This document shows positions 1 to 8,599 of a stretch of DNA of 61,680 nt, one piece after another. Where the stretch lies: the NCBI GenBank assembly GCA_017451645.1, contig JAFTNZ010000027.1, positions 1-61,680 of the forward strand, written 5' to 3'. The DNA comes from Bacteroidaceae bacterium. GTDB taxonomy: Bacteria; Bacteroidota; Bacteroidia; Bacteroidales; Bacteroidaceae. The notes below the pieces were generated by a model. It ran no database searches, was not told where the DNA came from, and saw only the letters and a program-made list of their open reading frames with translations. Every line of letters begins with the position of its first letter. Positions within the stretch are counted from its first letter, which is position 1. A program made the position numbers and the translations under genes.

Positions 1-100
1 GAAAATTTAAATGATTGCAGTAGTAATCTTCCAATAAGTCACGCAATAGAGCATTCTTTTCTGATGTGCTACGATTGATTGGGATTTTAATTCCTTTCAT
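1..100 (-). CDS. Partial small protein of unknown function
   Basis: An open frame starts at the ATG at 100 on the - strand and runs off the left edge without a stop, giving 33 codons (M-K-G-I-K-I-P-I-N-R-S and onward). The visible part is mixed polar and hydrophobic, with no signal peptide, membrane segment or motif I recognise. There is no clear ribosome binding site, which is normal in Bacteroidales. It could be a real gene whose body lies outside the window or a chance frame. Confidence 0.35.
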   Translation of the reverse strand, partial: MKGIKIPINRSTSEKNALLRDLLEDYYCNHLNF

Positions 101-670
101 TGGGTTGAATCTTAGGAGTCAACCTTTTCTACAAAAAGACATGTGGAGCAATTTTGATTTTTCAGCAAGTCATATTAACTTTGCACACAAGCAAATCCGC
201 TTTTAATCTTAACATCTTCCGTCCCTCCGCATGGTATAAGCATTGATATATTTATCTTCTTCCGCCCCTCCGAAAACGGTGGTTATGGGTATAAGCATTT
301 CCACGAAATCCTGCTCTTTCACTCCTCCTCCATATTTTTCCGTCTCTAACCTTTTGCCGTTCCGAAAACAATGTTTACCTTTGCTACCGAGTTTCGGATG
401 AAGTGTCATCGGATCGGAATGAAAAAAAGGAATATTAGCGTTTTGCTATTGTTATTTGCTCTAAGAAACGACCAATTTCAACTAAGCATACAAGGCAATA
501 GACACACAAAACGCCTGCGCGGTAGCGTGGGTTGTGTCTGTCAGTGTATGCAGGTATTTGGTCGTACCTTTGGAGCATGATAACCAACTCACGCTCTTCT
601 TTTTAAGTTATGCGTGAGAAAAAGGAGGAAATAGAATAAACTTTACGTGTAACTTTAACAAGAGGAAAGT
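101..670. other. Intergenic stretch, no convincing gene
   Basis: No frame in this stretch looks coding. It holds two imperfect direct copies of a block beginning CTTCCGYCCCTCCG and ending GGTATAAGCATT (about 225-246 and 258-296). It also holds an inverted repeat, AGACACA at 500-506 with TGTGTCT at 533-539, that could fold in the leader of the next gene. A purine-rich AAGAGGAAAG just before 671 is a plausible ribosome binding site. Confidence 0.5.
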
Positions 671-1528
671 ATGAAAAAATTAGTGACATTACTGACTCTA
701 CTGTGCCTGTCCGTTTTGGCCAATGCCCAGAGAGTAGGAATCGATGGGATTTGGTACAATTTGGAATCAACAGGGAAGACCGCAGAAGTGACCCATTCCA
801 ATGGAATTAATTACAGTGGTGAAGTGGTAATAGTAATCCCCGAAACGGTAACGTATGAAGATGTGGTGTATAGTGTGACGAGCATTGGACAGCTCGCGTT
901 TCTTGCTGCCCACAGTCTTACAAGTATTACTATCCCCAATTCGGTGACGAGCATTGGAGATGGTGCGTTCTATGCCTGTTCCGGTCTGACAAGTATAAGA
1001 GTGGAAGATGGGAACACTGTATATGATTCAAGAGAGGATTGTAATGCGATTATAGAAACAGCTACAAATACGTTAATTTATGGTTGTCAATCTACCGTCA
1101 TTCCCAATTCGGTGACGAACATTGGATTCGATGCATTCTACAATTGCTCCAACCTTACGAGCATCACCATCCCAAATTCGGTGAGGAGCATTGAAACTGG
1201 GGCGTTCTCAGGTTGCACCAGCCTGACAAGCATCACCATCCCCCATTCGGTGAAAATCATTGGATTTGGTGCGTTCTTAGGTTGCTCCAACCTTACAAGC
1301 ATTGACATTGGCAAACCGCGGAGCATTGGAGATTATTCATTCTCTGGTTGTAAAATATACAAATTCTATAGCCATAATGAAAATGTATTTTTTCTCGATG
1401 ATGATAATTTTCAAGGTAGTGGAATCGAATCTGCCACGCTGTATGTTCCCCAATCAGCCATCAACGATTACAAAACTACTGAACCTTGGAGCAGATTCGG
1501 TAGCATCAAGAGCCTGACGGATGAATAG
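671..1528 (+). CDS. BspA-like leucine-rich repeat secreted protein
   Basis: A 285-residue secreted protein of the BspA / LRR_5 family. Residues 1-20 form a signal peptide ending L-A-N-A-Q. From about residue 65 to 235 it carries repeats of the form I-P-x-S-V-x-x-I-G-x-x-A-F-x-x-C-x-x-L-T-S-I, the hallmark of this family of surface and secreted proteins, often linked with adhesion. The end (A-T-L-Y-V-P, then Y-K-x-x-x-x-W) matches the usual C-terminal closure of LRR_5 proteins, so the gene looks complete. The DNA repeats of about 69 bases could allow repeat-number change by recombination. The binding partner is unknown. It stands alone, with a hairpin after the stop. Confidence 0.85.
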   Translation: MKKLVTLLTLLCLSVLANAQRVGIDGIWYNLESTGKTAEVTHSNGINYSGEVVIVIPETVTYEDVVYSVTSIGQLAFLAAHSLTSITIPNSVTSIGDGAFYACSGLTSIRVEDGNTVYDSREDCNAIIETATNTLIYGCQSTVIPNSVTNIGFDAFYNCSNLTSITIPNSVRSIETGAFSGCTSLTSITIPHSVKIIGFGAFLGCSNLTSIDIGKPRSIGDYSFSGCKIYKFYSHNENVFFLDDDNFQGSGIESATLYVPQSAINDYKTTEPWSRFGSIKSLTDE

Positions 1529-1543
1529 CCCTCTTCGTACCGT

Positions 1544-1572
1544 GTCCGTCCCTCCGCGCGCGAAGGACGGAC
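1544..1572. terminator. Hairpin after the BspA-like gene, possible terminator
   Basis: GTCCGTCC at 1544-1551 pairs perfectly with GGACGGAC at 1565-1572 around a 13-base loop, 16 bases after the BspA-like stop. There is no T-run after it on the + strand, so intrinsic termination is likely but not certain. Confidence 0.45.
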
Positions 1573-1662
1573 CACATGAATAACTGTTCAAGAGGGGCAT
1601 GATAACTGATTTGTCTTATCGCAAAAAAAACATGGATTCAGTGAATTATAAGGCTATTTTCG

Positions 1663-1670
1663 TATCTTTG
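1663..1670 (+). promoter_or_regulatory. Bacteroidales -7 promoter element for miaB
   Basis: TATCTTTG matches the Bacteroidales -7 consensus TAnnTTTG and lies 17 bases before the miaB start, so the leader would be very short. No good -33 TTTG is visible at the usual spacing. Confidence 0.6.
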
Positions 1671-1687
1671 CAGCGCAATTTCTAAGA

Positions 1688-3061
1688 ATGACAATTATGC
1701 AGAACGAACAAGGAGCGGACTTAAAATCCGCAACTGGGAACAAAAGACTTTTTATCGAGACTTACGGCTGCCAGATGAATGTGGCCGACAGTGAAGTGAT
1801 AGCCTCTATCATGCAGATGGCCGGCTATGAGGTGTGCGACACTCTTGACGAGGCGGATGCTGTGTTTCTGAACACCTGCTCCATCCGTGACAATGCCGAG
1901 CAGAAAATTCTGAACCGTCTGGAATTTTTTCATGCCCTGCGGAAGAAGAAAAAGAGCCTCATCGTGGGTGTGCTCGGATGCATGGCCGAGCGAGTGAAGG
2001 ACGACCTCATCAACAATCATCATGTGGATCTGGTGGCCGGGCCTGATGCTTATCTTTCATTGCCCGACCTGATTGCCCAGGTGGAGGTGGGACAGAAGGC
2101 CATCAACGTGGAACTTTCCACTACAGAGACTTATCGCGAGGTGATTCCTGCACGCATTTGCGGCAATCATGTGTCGGGATACGTCAGCATCATGCGTGGG
2201 TGTAACAACTTCTGCCACTATTGCATCGTGCCTTATACCAGAGGGCGGGAACGCAGCCGTGATGTGGGAAGCATCCTTAACGAAGTGGCCGACTTGGTTG
2301 CCAAAGGGTACAAGGAAATCACTCTGCTCGGACAGAATGTCAATTCATACCGTTTCGAGAGTGAAGGAGAGACCGTCAATTTCCCTCAATTGCTCCGTAA
2401 GGTGGCACAAGCAGCACGGGGGGTACGTATCCGGTTTACCACTTCGCATCCCAAGGACATGAGTGACGAGACACTGCATGTGATTGCTGAAGAACCGAAC
2501 GTCTGCCGCCACATCCATCTGCCTGTGCAGAGTGGAAGCAGCCGAATCCTCAAGCTGATGAACCGTAAATATACCCGTGAGTGGTATCTCGACCGCGTGG
2601 AGGCCATTCGCCGCATCATCCCCGATTGTGGTTTGAGCACAGACATCTTCAGTGGTTTCCACTCCGAGACGGAGGAGGACCACCAGCTGTCTCTTTCGCT
2701 GATGCGTGAGTGTGGGTATGACTCTGCTTTCATGTTCAAGTATAGCGAACGTCCGGGGACGTATGCTTCCAAGCATTTGCCCGATGATATATCCGAGGAG
2801 GTGAAAATCCGTCGCCTGAACGAAATCATCGAAGTACAGAACCAACTTTCGGCTGAAGCCAACCGGCGATGCATCGGCAAGACGTATGAAGTGTTGGTAG
2901 AGGGATTCTCCAAACGTTCGCGTGAGCAGTTGGTGGGACGCACTGAGCAGAACAGGGTTGTGGTGTTTGACAGGGGAAGCCATCGCATAGGCGACTTTGT
3001 GCAGGTGCGCATCACCGAGGCTTCGTCTGCCACGCTGAAAGGTGAAGAGATACCGGGCTGA
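1688..3061 (+). CDS. miaB: tRNA methylthiotransferase MiaB
   Basis: MiaB is a cytosolic radical-SAM enzyme that adds a methylthio group to i6A37 in tRNAs reading UNN codons. The 457-residue length is normal. The N-terminal UPF0004 domain has the three auxiliary-cluster cysteines at C28 (T-Y-G-C-Q-M-N), C64 (N-T-C-S-I-R) and C98. The radical-SAM cluster is C172-x3-C176-x2-C179 (G-C-N-N-F-C-H-Y-C), followed by the family signature P-Y-T-R-G-R-E-R-S-R. The C-terminus has the length and character of a TRAM domain. I take the ATG at 1688; an in-frame ATG at 1697 is an alternative. The transporter gene begins 16 bases after the stop and is probably co-transcribed. Confidence 0.96.
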   Translation: MTIMQNEQGADLKSATGNKRLFIETYGCQMNVADSEVIASIMQMAGYEVCDTLDEADAVFLNTCSIRDNAEQKILNRLEFFHALRKKKKSLIVGVLGCMAERVKDDLINNHHVDLVAGPDAYLSLPDLIAQVEVGQKAINVELSTTETYREVIPARICGNHVSGYVSIMRGCNNFCHYCIVPYTRGRERSRDVGSILNEVADLVAKGYKEITLLGQNVNSYRFESEGETVNFPQLLRKVAQAARGVRIRFTTSHPKDMSDETLHVIAEEPNVCRHIHLPVQSGSSRILKLMNRKYTREWYLDRVEAIRRIIPDCGLSTDIFSGFHSETEEDHQLSLSLMRECGYDSAFMFKYSERPGTYASKHLPDDISEEVKIRRLNEIIEVQNQLSAEANRRCIGKTYEVLVEGFSKRSREQLVGRTEQNRVVVFDRGSHRIGDFVQVRITEASSATLKGEEIPG

Positions 3062-3077
3062 TAAAATTGCACGTAAT

Positions 3078-3965
3078 ATGTCCGACAATCAGAAATCAAT
3101 CCTGTTGGCGGGGGCGGCTGTGCTCAGCTGGTCCACCGTAGCCACCGCCTTCAAGGTGGCCTTGTCGTATCTGACCCATTTTGAGATGTTGCTGGTAGCC
3201 AGCCTCACTTCATTGTTCATTTTCACCGTCGTACTTACCGTCAGACATCAATGGAGAACTGTGGCGGCTTTGCCACGGCGGACGTGGGGCTACTTTGCCT
3301 TGCTGGGGCTGCTGAATCCGGTAGCCTATTATCTGGTGCTCTTCAAGTCTTATGATTTGTTGCCTGCACAGGTGGCACAGCCTGTCAACTATTTCTGGCC
3401 CATCCTGTTGCTTGTTCTGCTGGCTGTGTTTGCCAAACAGCGGATACCGGTCAGGAAATACATCGGCATGTTTGTCTCTTTGGGTGGATTGGTGCTGATT
3501 TCTGCGGGAGGCCGGGAGGCCGGTCATTTGGACATTTCGCCCATCGGGTTGGGATTGGGTTTGGCAAGTGCTGTGTTGTGGGCCACCTATTGGATGGTGA
3601 ACAACAAAAACAGCCACAAGGCTGATGCCACTGTGGCTTGCTTCATGAGTTTCCTTTTCGGAAGCATCTATCTGTTGCTCGGTGCCCTGTTTGTGGGAGT
3701 CAGTCTGGACACTCTTCCGGGCATCCTGTCGGGCATGTATGTGGGAGCTTTTGAGATGGGGGTACCTTTTGTCTGCTTTGGGCTGGCCATGCGCACCACT
3801 GCCAATCCTGCACTCATCAACCAGTTGTGCTATCTTTCGCCTTTCCTTTCGCTATTCTTCGTTTCTGCGGTGTTGGGCGAGCAGATAGTGTTCACCACTT
3901 ACATCGGCCTCACGCTGATAGTGGCAGGTATCGTGTTCAATGAATATTTTGTGAAGAGTAAATGA
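3078..3965 (+). CDS. DMT-family (EamA) membrane transporter
   Basis: A 295-residue inner-membrane protein with about ten hydrophobic segments in two halves, the layout of EamA / drug-metabolite transporters. Glycine- and proline-containing helices such as G-L-L-N-P-V-A-Y-Y are typical. Substrates of this family range from amino acids to nucleobases and cannot be read from sequence. The open frame extends upstream into miaB, but the ATG at 3078 (M-S-D-N-Q-K-S) is preferred because the extra 12 residues are charged and overlap miaB. Its 3' end overlaps the convergent thioredoxin-like gene by 29 bases. Confidence 0.85.
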   Translation: MSDNQKSILLAGAAVLSWSTVATAFKVALSYLTHFEMLLVASLTSLFIFTVVLTVRHQWRTVAALPRRTWGYFALLGLLNPVAYYLVLFKSYDLLPAQVAQPVNYFWPILLLVLLAVFAKQRIPVRKYIGMFVSLGGLVLISAGGREAGHLDISPIGLGLGLASAVLWATYWMVNNKNSHKADATVACFMSFLFGSIYLLLGALFVGVSLDTLPGILSGMYVGAFEMGVPFVCFGLAMRTTANPALINQLCYLSPFLSLFFVSAVLGEQIVFTTYIGLTLIVAGIVFNEYFVKSK

Positions 3966-4914
3966 GGCTGCTTATCGTATCGAATGCTCCATCCTTCACC
4001 AGCACCCGCTTTCCGGCATCGAGCAGGTAGAGCGAAGGCATGGCTTTGAGGTCGTATAGGGCTCTGTTTTTTATTATGCTCCGGTCAGAACCTACCACCC
4101 ATCCCTTTGGAATTTCGTCCAAAGTCTTGTGCCACACCTCTTCGTCCCCTTCCGTATAGATGGCCAACACTGTGAGTCTGCCTTGCCGGACAGCTTCTGC
4201 TAACCGGGCGTCAGCCTTCATTTGTCCGAGGGTTTCGCGGCATTGTTCGCATTCGGGGTCGTAGAAAAGCAGTATCAACCAGTTTCCATCGACGGGTGTA
4301 TCACTCAATCTTTTCTCTTTTCCATCGGGCAGATAATAGTTGAAGTCGGTAGCTTTTTCGCCGGGGCGGTTGCGCTCTATCAGTTTCAGAAGAAAGGTTG
4401 TCCGTTGCCGTTCAGCCTCGTCCAGTTTTTCCGCCACATGGCTAAGGCTATGCAGAAAGAGGGCATACATCCCCTCGTTGTACATCGGCGAACGGGTGTC
4501 GAACAGGTAGCTTTTGGCCATAGGCAGAAACACTTTGCGTGCTTCTTCCTGAAGAGTCATCTGTCTGCAAAAGGTGTTCATGGCCACGGTTGCCAGTTTG
4601 TCATCCGTTTCTCCGTCGGCCAACAGGGCAATGAAGTTGACAAATCCCTGTTCTGCGATGTCCTTTTCTGCCAGCAATCTTCCGTCGGCAAAGTCGAATT
4701 TGTCCCAATAGTGCCTCAATAGGTAATCCTTGCGTGCTCCAGGGGTTTGCAGAGAGAACGGTATTTCTGGGAAGGGAAATTGTCTGCCATCGCTTGTCTG
4801 TCTGTCAGATGTCGCTTCTTGCCGACACATTTCTGCGGCACAGGCGTTCCCCACTTCGCAGGAAAGTAGTAGCAGGGGAAGCGACAGTGTCTGTAAGAAG
4901 CGTTTCATCATCAT
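3937..4914 (-). CDS. DUF5106 / thioredoxin-like periplasmic protein
   Basis: A 325-residue exported protein. The N-terminus (M-M-M-K-R-F, then a run of leucines ending L-L-S-C-E) is a signal peptide, probably lipoprotein type with C19 as the lipidated residue. Residues about 46-190 resemble DUF5106, a helical domain found before thioredoxin folds in Bacteroidetes. Residues about 190-325 form a TlpA-like domain with the redox pair C222-E-Q-C225 (F-Y-D-P-E-C-E-Q-C). It may reduce or shuffle disulfides in the envelope; the partner is unknown. Three ATGs in a row at 4914-4906 leave the exact start open. It is followed by nothing on its own strand, and the HIT gene lies just upstream. Confidence 0.8.
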   Translation of the reverse strand: MMMKRFLQTLSLPLLLLSCEVGNACAAEMCRQEATSDRQTSDGRQFPFPEIPFSLQTPGARKDYLLRHYWDKFDFADGRLLAEKDIAEQGFVNFIALLADGETDDKLATVAMNTFCRQMTLQEEARKVFLPMAKSYLFDTRSPMYNEGMYALFLHSLSHVAEKLDEAERQRTTFLLKLIERNRPGEKATDFNYYLPDGKEKRLSDTPVDGNWLILLFYDPECEQCRETLGQMKADARLAEAVRQGRLTVLAIYTEGDEEVWHKTLDEIPKGWVVGSDRSIIKNRALYDLKAMPSLYLLDAGKRVLVKDGAFDTISSLIYSSQNIH

Positions 4915-4952
4915 TGTACAAAGGGTTCAGGGGGGTGTCATCATTCAATTTC

Positions 4953-5345
4953 TCAAAGATACTGACTGATTTTCTGCGCGATATCTGCCATCTCCTCTGC
5001 AGCAAGTTTCATCTTCGGATTGGAAAATACCATGTCCCGCTCCTCGTTGATGGGGATGAGATGGATGTGTGCATGGGGCACTTCCAGTCCCACTACTGCC
5101 ATTCCCACTTTTTTGCATCCGAATGCCTGTCTGATGGCTCCTGCCACCTGCTTGGCGAAGAGGTGCAGGGCGGTCAGTTCGTCATCTTCCAAGTCGAAGA
5201 TGTAATCCACTTCACGTTTGGGAATGACCAACGTGTGCCCCTTCTGCAGCGGATTGATGTCGAGGAATGCATAACATTGCTCGTTCTCTGCCACTTTGTA
5301 GCTCGGAATTTCTCCTGCCACTATTTTGCTGAATATGCTTGCCAT
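4953..5345 (-). CDS. HIT family nucleotide-binding protein
   Basis: A 130-residue cytosolic protein with the complete histidine-triad motif H-A-H-I-H-L-I-P at residues 91-98, together with G-H-T-L-V-I-P-K near residue 36, characteristic of the HIT superfamily. Such proteins hydrolyse nucleoside phosphoramidates or dinucleotides; the middle or last histidine is the nucleophile. Length and motif order fit Hint-type enzymes. It lies 25 bases after greA on the same strand, an arrangement consistent with one operon running greA then HIT. Confidence 0.92.
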   Translation of the reverse strand: MASIFSKIVAGEIPSYKVAENEQCYAFLDINPLQKGHTLVIPKREVDYIFDLEDDELTALHLFAKQVAGAIRQAFGCKKVGMAVVGLEVPHAHIHLIPINEERDMVFSNPKMKLAAEEMADIAQKISQYL

Positions 5346-5370
5346 GATTGCGACTATAACGATAAATGAA

Positions 5371-5835
5371 TCAATACGAAATGTTCAGAATCTCCAGACT
5401 GATTTTCCCTTGTGGGATGGTGATTTCGGCCACATCGCCCACCTTTTTGCCCAGCAGTCCCTGTGCAATGGGAGTGTTCACCGAGATTTTTCCCTCTTTC
5501 AGGTTAGCCTCGCTCTCCGACACGATGGTATATACCATTTTCATGCCGTTTTTCACATTCTTCATCTCTACCTTTGAGAGTATCTGCACCGTGCTGGTGT
5601 CCAGCTTCGATGTGTCTATTATTTTGGCTTCGCTGATGATGGCTTTCAGGTTGCTGATTTTCATCTCCAGCATGCCTTGTGCCTCTTTGGCGGCATCGTA
5701 TTCTGAATTTTCCGAAAGGTCTCCCTTGTCCCGTGCTTCAGCAATCTGACGCGAAATCTCAGGCCGTTGCACTGTTTCCATTTCTCTTAGTTCGGCTACC
5801 AGCTTGTTGTAGCCTTCTTCTGACATATAAGCCAT
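5371..5835 (-). CDS. greA: Transcription elongation factor GreA
   Basis: GreA enters the RNA polymerase secondary channel and stimulates cleavage of backtracked RNA. The 154-residue length is standard. Residues 1-75 are the antiparallel coiled coil, with the conserved tip segment G-D-L-S-E-N-S-E-Y (residues 38-46) that carries the acidic residues acting at the polymerase active site. The C-terminal FKBP-like domain ends L-E-I-L-N-I. The gene has a leader of about 140 bases between the -7 element at 5982-5989 and the start, and that leader holds a terminator-like hairpin. Confidence 0.96.
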   Translation of the reverse strand: MAYMSEEGYNKLVAELREMETVQRPEISRQIAEARDKGDLSENSEYDAAKEAQGMLEMKISNLKAIISEAKIIDTSKLDTSTVQILSKVEMKNVKNGMKMVYTIVSESEANLKEGKISVNTPIAQGLLGKKVGDVAEITIPQGKISLEILNISY

Positions 5836-5933
5836 AATTCTATTCCTCCATTTTTAATTTGTTACACAATTTAAGGTCTTATTCGTTTCTGCAAGTATCA
5901 GGTTGTTGCAGACACAGATAAAACAAAAAAGAA

Positions 5934-5956
5934 TTCCGACATTGTTCGTGTCGGAA
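5934..5956 (-). promoter_or_regulatory. Terminator-like hairpin in the greA leader
   Basis: TTCCGACA at 5934-5941 pairs perfectly with TGTCGGAA at 5949-5956 (8 bp, 7-base loop). Read on the - strand, the hairpin is followed at once by a T-rich tract (TTCTTTTTTGTTTT), the form of an intrinsic terminator. It lies about 100 bases before the greA start and downstream of the likely greA promoter, so it would act as an attenuator rather than an end-of-operon terminator. Confidence 0.6.
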
Positions 5957-5981
5957 CCCCTTCTCGTCCATTTTTCTCGGG

Positions 5982-5989
5982 CAAAGGTA
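5982..5989 (-). promoter_or_regulatory. -7 promoter element for greA
   Basis: On the - strand this reads TACCTTTG, matching TAnnTTTG. It is the only good match in the 430-base gap upstream of greA in this orientation. Confidence 0.5.
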
Positions 5990-6236
5990 GTGCTTAATTT
6001 CGAAACGTGCAAGTTTTAAACTTTAAAAAAGCAGAATTGAACCTTTTTTGCTTTCTTGAGATGCCACTTTACTTTCCTTTCACCTCCTATCTGTCCTCCT
6101 TTTCCAATCGGACCTGAAAAAAGGGTTTTGCGCAATTTTATGACGGGCCAATGTCTCAAAGGAGAAAAATTTTAAAGATTCGTTCCCGTTGTGAGAAATA
6201 TCAGAGCAAGCTCTCTGTTTTTCACTCTATTTTGCG

Positions 6237-6244
6237 TATATTTG
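6237..6244 (+). promoter_or_regulatory. -7 promoter element for the glycan genes
   Basis: TATATTTG matches TAnnTTTG, with a T-rich stretch (CTGTTTTTC) near the -33 position. It lies 35 bases before the first ATG of the + strand glycan genes. Confidence 0.6.
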
Positions 6245-6278
6245 CAGCGTTTTCCTTACGAAAAGGCAATTGGAGAGA

Positions 6279-7145
6279 ATGAAAAATGTAGTCGTCATAC
6301 CGGTCTATAAGGAGCATCCCAACGAAGAAGAGGTTATCAACCTGCGTCAGTGTCTGCGTGTCCTGAACAGACACGACATCTGTATGGTTTGTCCCAAAGA
6401 ACTGGACAGGACGGCATACGACAACATTTTCTCCGAAGAACAGAAGAGTTATACGCCGGAGTTTTTCGATAAAGAGTACTTCGGCAGTGTGAAAGGATAT
6501 AACCGGCTGATGCTGACCAAGGAGTTTTATCTGCGGTTTGTCAAATGGACCTATATGCTCATCTATCAGCTTGATGCCTACGTGTTTGAAGACTGTTTGG
6601 ACGAATGGTGCAACAAGGGGTATGACTACGTCGGCGCACCATGGTGTACGCTGAAGCGTCGCATCGACTGGAACAATTCAGGCAACGGCGGTTTCTCGCT
6701 ACGGAAAATCAGTTCGTTCGTGCGCTTGTTCGACCACAAAGGGAATGTATTGAACCTTGTAGGACTCTGGAAGTTCCACCGTTACAGAGGCCCCCTGCAC
6801 AAATGGCCGCTGATAATCCGAGGTCTGTTCGGCCAACTCAATCAATTGGAAGACTACACCAACGGAAAGCGGATTAACGAAGATCTCTTCTATGCCTGCC
6901 TGGGACATCTGACAAAGAGTCCGTTCAACATACCCGACAGCCGTGAAGCTGCCTTTTTCGCTTTTGAAGAAAAACCTGCCGAGCTGTTTGCTCACACGAA
7001 GAAATTGCCTTTCGGATGCCATGCATACAGGAAATATGACGTGGAGTTCTATATACCCTATATGAAGCATCTTCAAGAGGCAGACGTAAATCATAGAAAA
7101 GAAAACAATTATGGCGGAACCGACACTGAAAGAAAAGACAGCTAA
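6279..7145 (+). CDS. DUF5672 family protein, probable glycosyltransferase
   Basis: A 288-residue cytosolic protein. The start (K-N-V-V-V-I-P-V-Y-K) and the phrase M-L-I-Y-Q-L-D-A-Y-V-F followed by Y-D-Y-V-G-A-P-W are characteristic of DUF5672, a family found in glycan clusters and thought to be glycosyltransferase-like. G-N-G-G-F-S-L-R, near the middle, resembles a sugar-donor loop. I take the ATG at 6279, preceded by GGAGAG; the frame also opens at a TTG at 6270. It overlaps the flippase gene by 35 bases, so the two are co-transcribed. The sugar is unknown. Confidence 0.8.
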   Translation: MKNVVVIPVYKEHPNEEEVINLRQCLRVLNRHDICMVCPKELDRTAYDNIFSEEQKSYTPEFFDKEYFGSVKGYNRLMLTKEFYLRFVKWTYMLIYQLDAYVFEDCLDEWCNKGYDYVGAPWCTLKRRIDWNNSGNGGFSLRKISSFVRLFDHKGNVLNLVGLWKFHRYRGPLHKWPLIIRGLFGQLNQLEDYTNGKRINEDLFYACLGHLTKSPFNIPDSREAAFFAFEEKPAELFAHTKKLPFGCHAYRKYDVEFYIPYMKHLQEADVNHRKENNYGGTDTERKDS

Positions 7146-8571
7146 AGGACTTATCTGGGGAGGGTTTAGCAATGGGTTCCAGCAGTTCATGAACTTGGTG
7201 TTCGGCATTTTTCTGGCACGATTGCTAACACCTGCCGATTACGGTATGGTGGGGATGCTGACCATCTTTTCACAGATTGCCTTGGCACTGCAAGAGAGCG
7301 GATTCACCGCGGCATTGGTCAATCAGAAAGAAATCAGGCACAGGGATTATAACGCCGTATTCTGGCTGTCGATGCTCATCAGTGTCAGCCTCTATCTGCT
7401 ATTGTTCTTCTGTGCCCCGCTGATTGCAGATTTTTATGATACACCCCAGCTGGTTCCCTTGGCACGATATTCGTTCCTCAGCATCCTTCTCTCGGCATTG
7501 GGCATTGCACAGAGTGCATTCCTCTTCAAGAAACTGATGGTAAAGCAACGCTCCATAGCCATTATCATGGCTCACACCATTTCCGGAATAGTCGGTATCC
7601 TGATGGCTTATCATGGATTCTCCTACTGGGGTATTGCCACACAGAACATCGTGTACATAGGCATTGTCACATCCGTATACTGGTATTACTCCTCATGGCG
7701 TCCTACATTCAAGATTGACCTTTCTCCGATAAAAGGTATGATAGCTTTCAGCGGGAAGTTGCTGCTCACGAAAATCTTCAATCGCGTCAACGACAATATC
7801 CTTACCGTGATTTTAGGAAGGTTCTATGCTGCCAATGAAGTGGGCTACTACACCCAAGCCTACAAATGGAGCAGCATGGGAGGCTACATGATTTCGGGCA
7901 TGAGTCTGAGTGTGGCACAACCCGTATTTGCAGAAGTGTCCAATGATTCTGTCAGACAAAAGAGAGTGTTCCGCAAGATGATTACCTTTGTTGCATTTGT
8001 CTCTTTTCCGGTCATGTTCGGGTTGGGATTCGTAGCTAAAGAACTCATCAGCCTTGCCATCACAGACAAGTGGTTGCCCAGTGTACCGCTGATGCAAATG
8101 CTCTGTATCAGTGGGGCTTTCGTCCCGCTGACCGTCTTGTGTCAGCAATTGCTCATCAGCCGTAAAAAAGCTGATGTATATATGTGGAACATCATCCTGA
8201 ACGGAGTCGTTATCCTTGTCGGCTGCCTGCTTGTCTCTCCCTATGGGATAAACACCATGTTGCAGATATATGTATCCGTCTATATCGGTTGGCTGTTTTT
8301 ATGGATTCATTTCATAAAGAAAGAAATCGGATACTCCATCATCGACTTTCTGAAAGATATATGTCCGTTTCTCGTCCTTACATCCGTTTCTATCTTCCTG
8401 ACTACATTCGTTGTTCGGGGGATATCCGACATGTATGCAAGCATCTGTGTCAAAATCCTTGCGGTGGCATGTCTGTATGTCGTGGGTGTATGGATATTCA
8501 ATGCGGCATTGTTGAAAGAATGTGCCGGATTCCTGTTGAAAAAAATCAGAAAAGGAAAAAGAAAAGCGTAA
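7111..8571 (+). CDS. Wzx-type polysaccharide flippase (MOP superfamily)
   Basis: A 486-residue protein with 12 to 14 hydrophobic segments. The opening G-L-I-W-G-G-F-S-N-G-F-Q-Q and the stretch A-R-L-L-T-P-A-D-Y-G-M-V-G-M are typical of the lipopolysaccharide-biosynthesis / polysaccharide flippase family. Such proteins move lipid-linked oligosaccharide repeat units across the inner membrane. It lies between two glycosyltransferase-type genes and overlaps the first, which supports a role in exporting the glycan made by this locus. I see no polymerase (Wzy) nearby, so the unit may not be polymerised or the polymerase is elsewhere. Confidence 0.9.
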   Translation: MAEPTLKEKTAKGLIWGGFSNGFQQFMNLVFGIFLARLLTPADYGMVGMLTIFSQIALALQESGFTAALVNQKEIRHRDYNAVFWLSMLISVSLYLLLFFCAPLIADFYDTPQLVPLARYSFLSILLSALGIAQSAFLFKKLMVKQRSIAIIMAHTISGIVGILMAYHGFSYWGIATQNIVYIGIVTSVYWYYSSWRPTFKIDLSPIKGMIAFSGKLLLTKIFNRVNDNILTVILGRFYAANEVGYYTQAYKWSSMGGYMISGMSLSVAQPVFAEVSNDSVRQKRVFRKMITFVAFVSFPVMFGLGFVAKELISLAITDKWLPSVPLMQMLCISGAFVPLTVLCQQLLISRKKADVYMWNIILNGVVILVGCLLVSPYGINTMLQIYVSVYIGWLFLWIHFIKKEIGYSIIDFLKDICPFLVLTSVSIFLTTFVVRGISDMYASICVKILAVACLYVVGVWIFNAALLKECAGFLLKKIRKGKRKA

Positions 8572-8599
8572 CAACCCCATTCCATAAGCTACTTCATCT

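Noticed and set aside
209-409. A 66-codon frame on the - strand upstream of the BspA-like gene
   Set aside because: It has no sensible residue pattern, no promoter, and overlaps direct repeats.
6000-6230. A gene or RNA in the gap before the DUF5672 gene
   Set aside because: There is no long frame, no convincing structure with a terminator tail and only short A/T runs.
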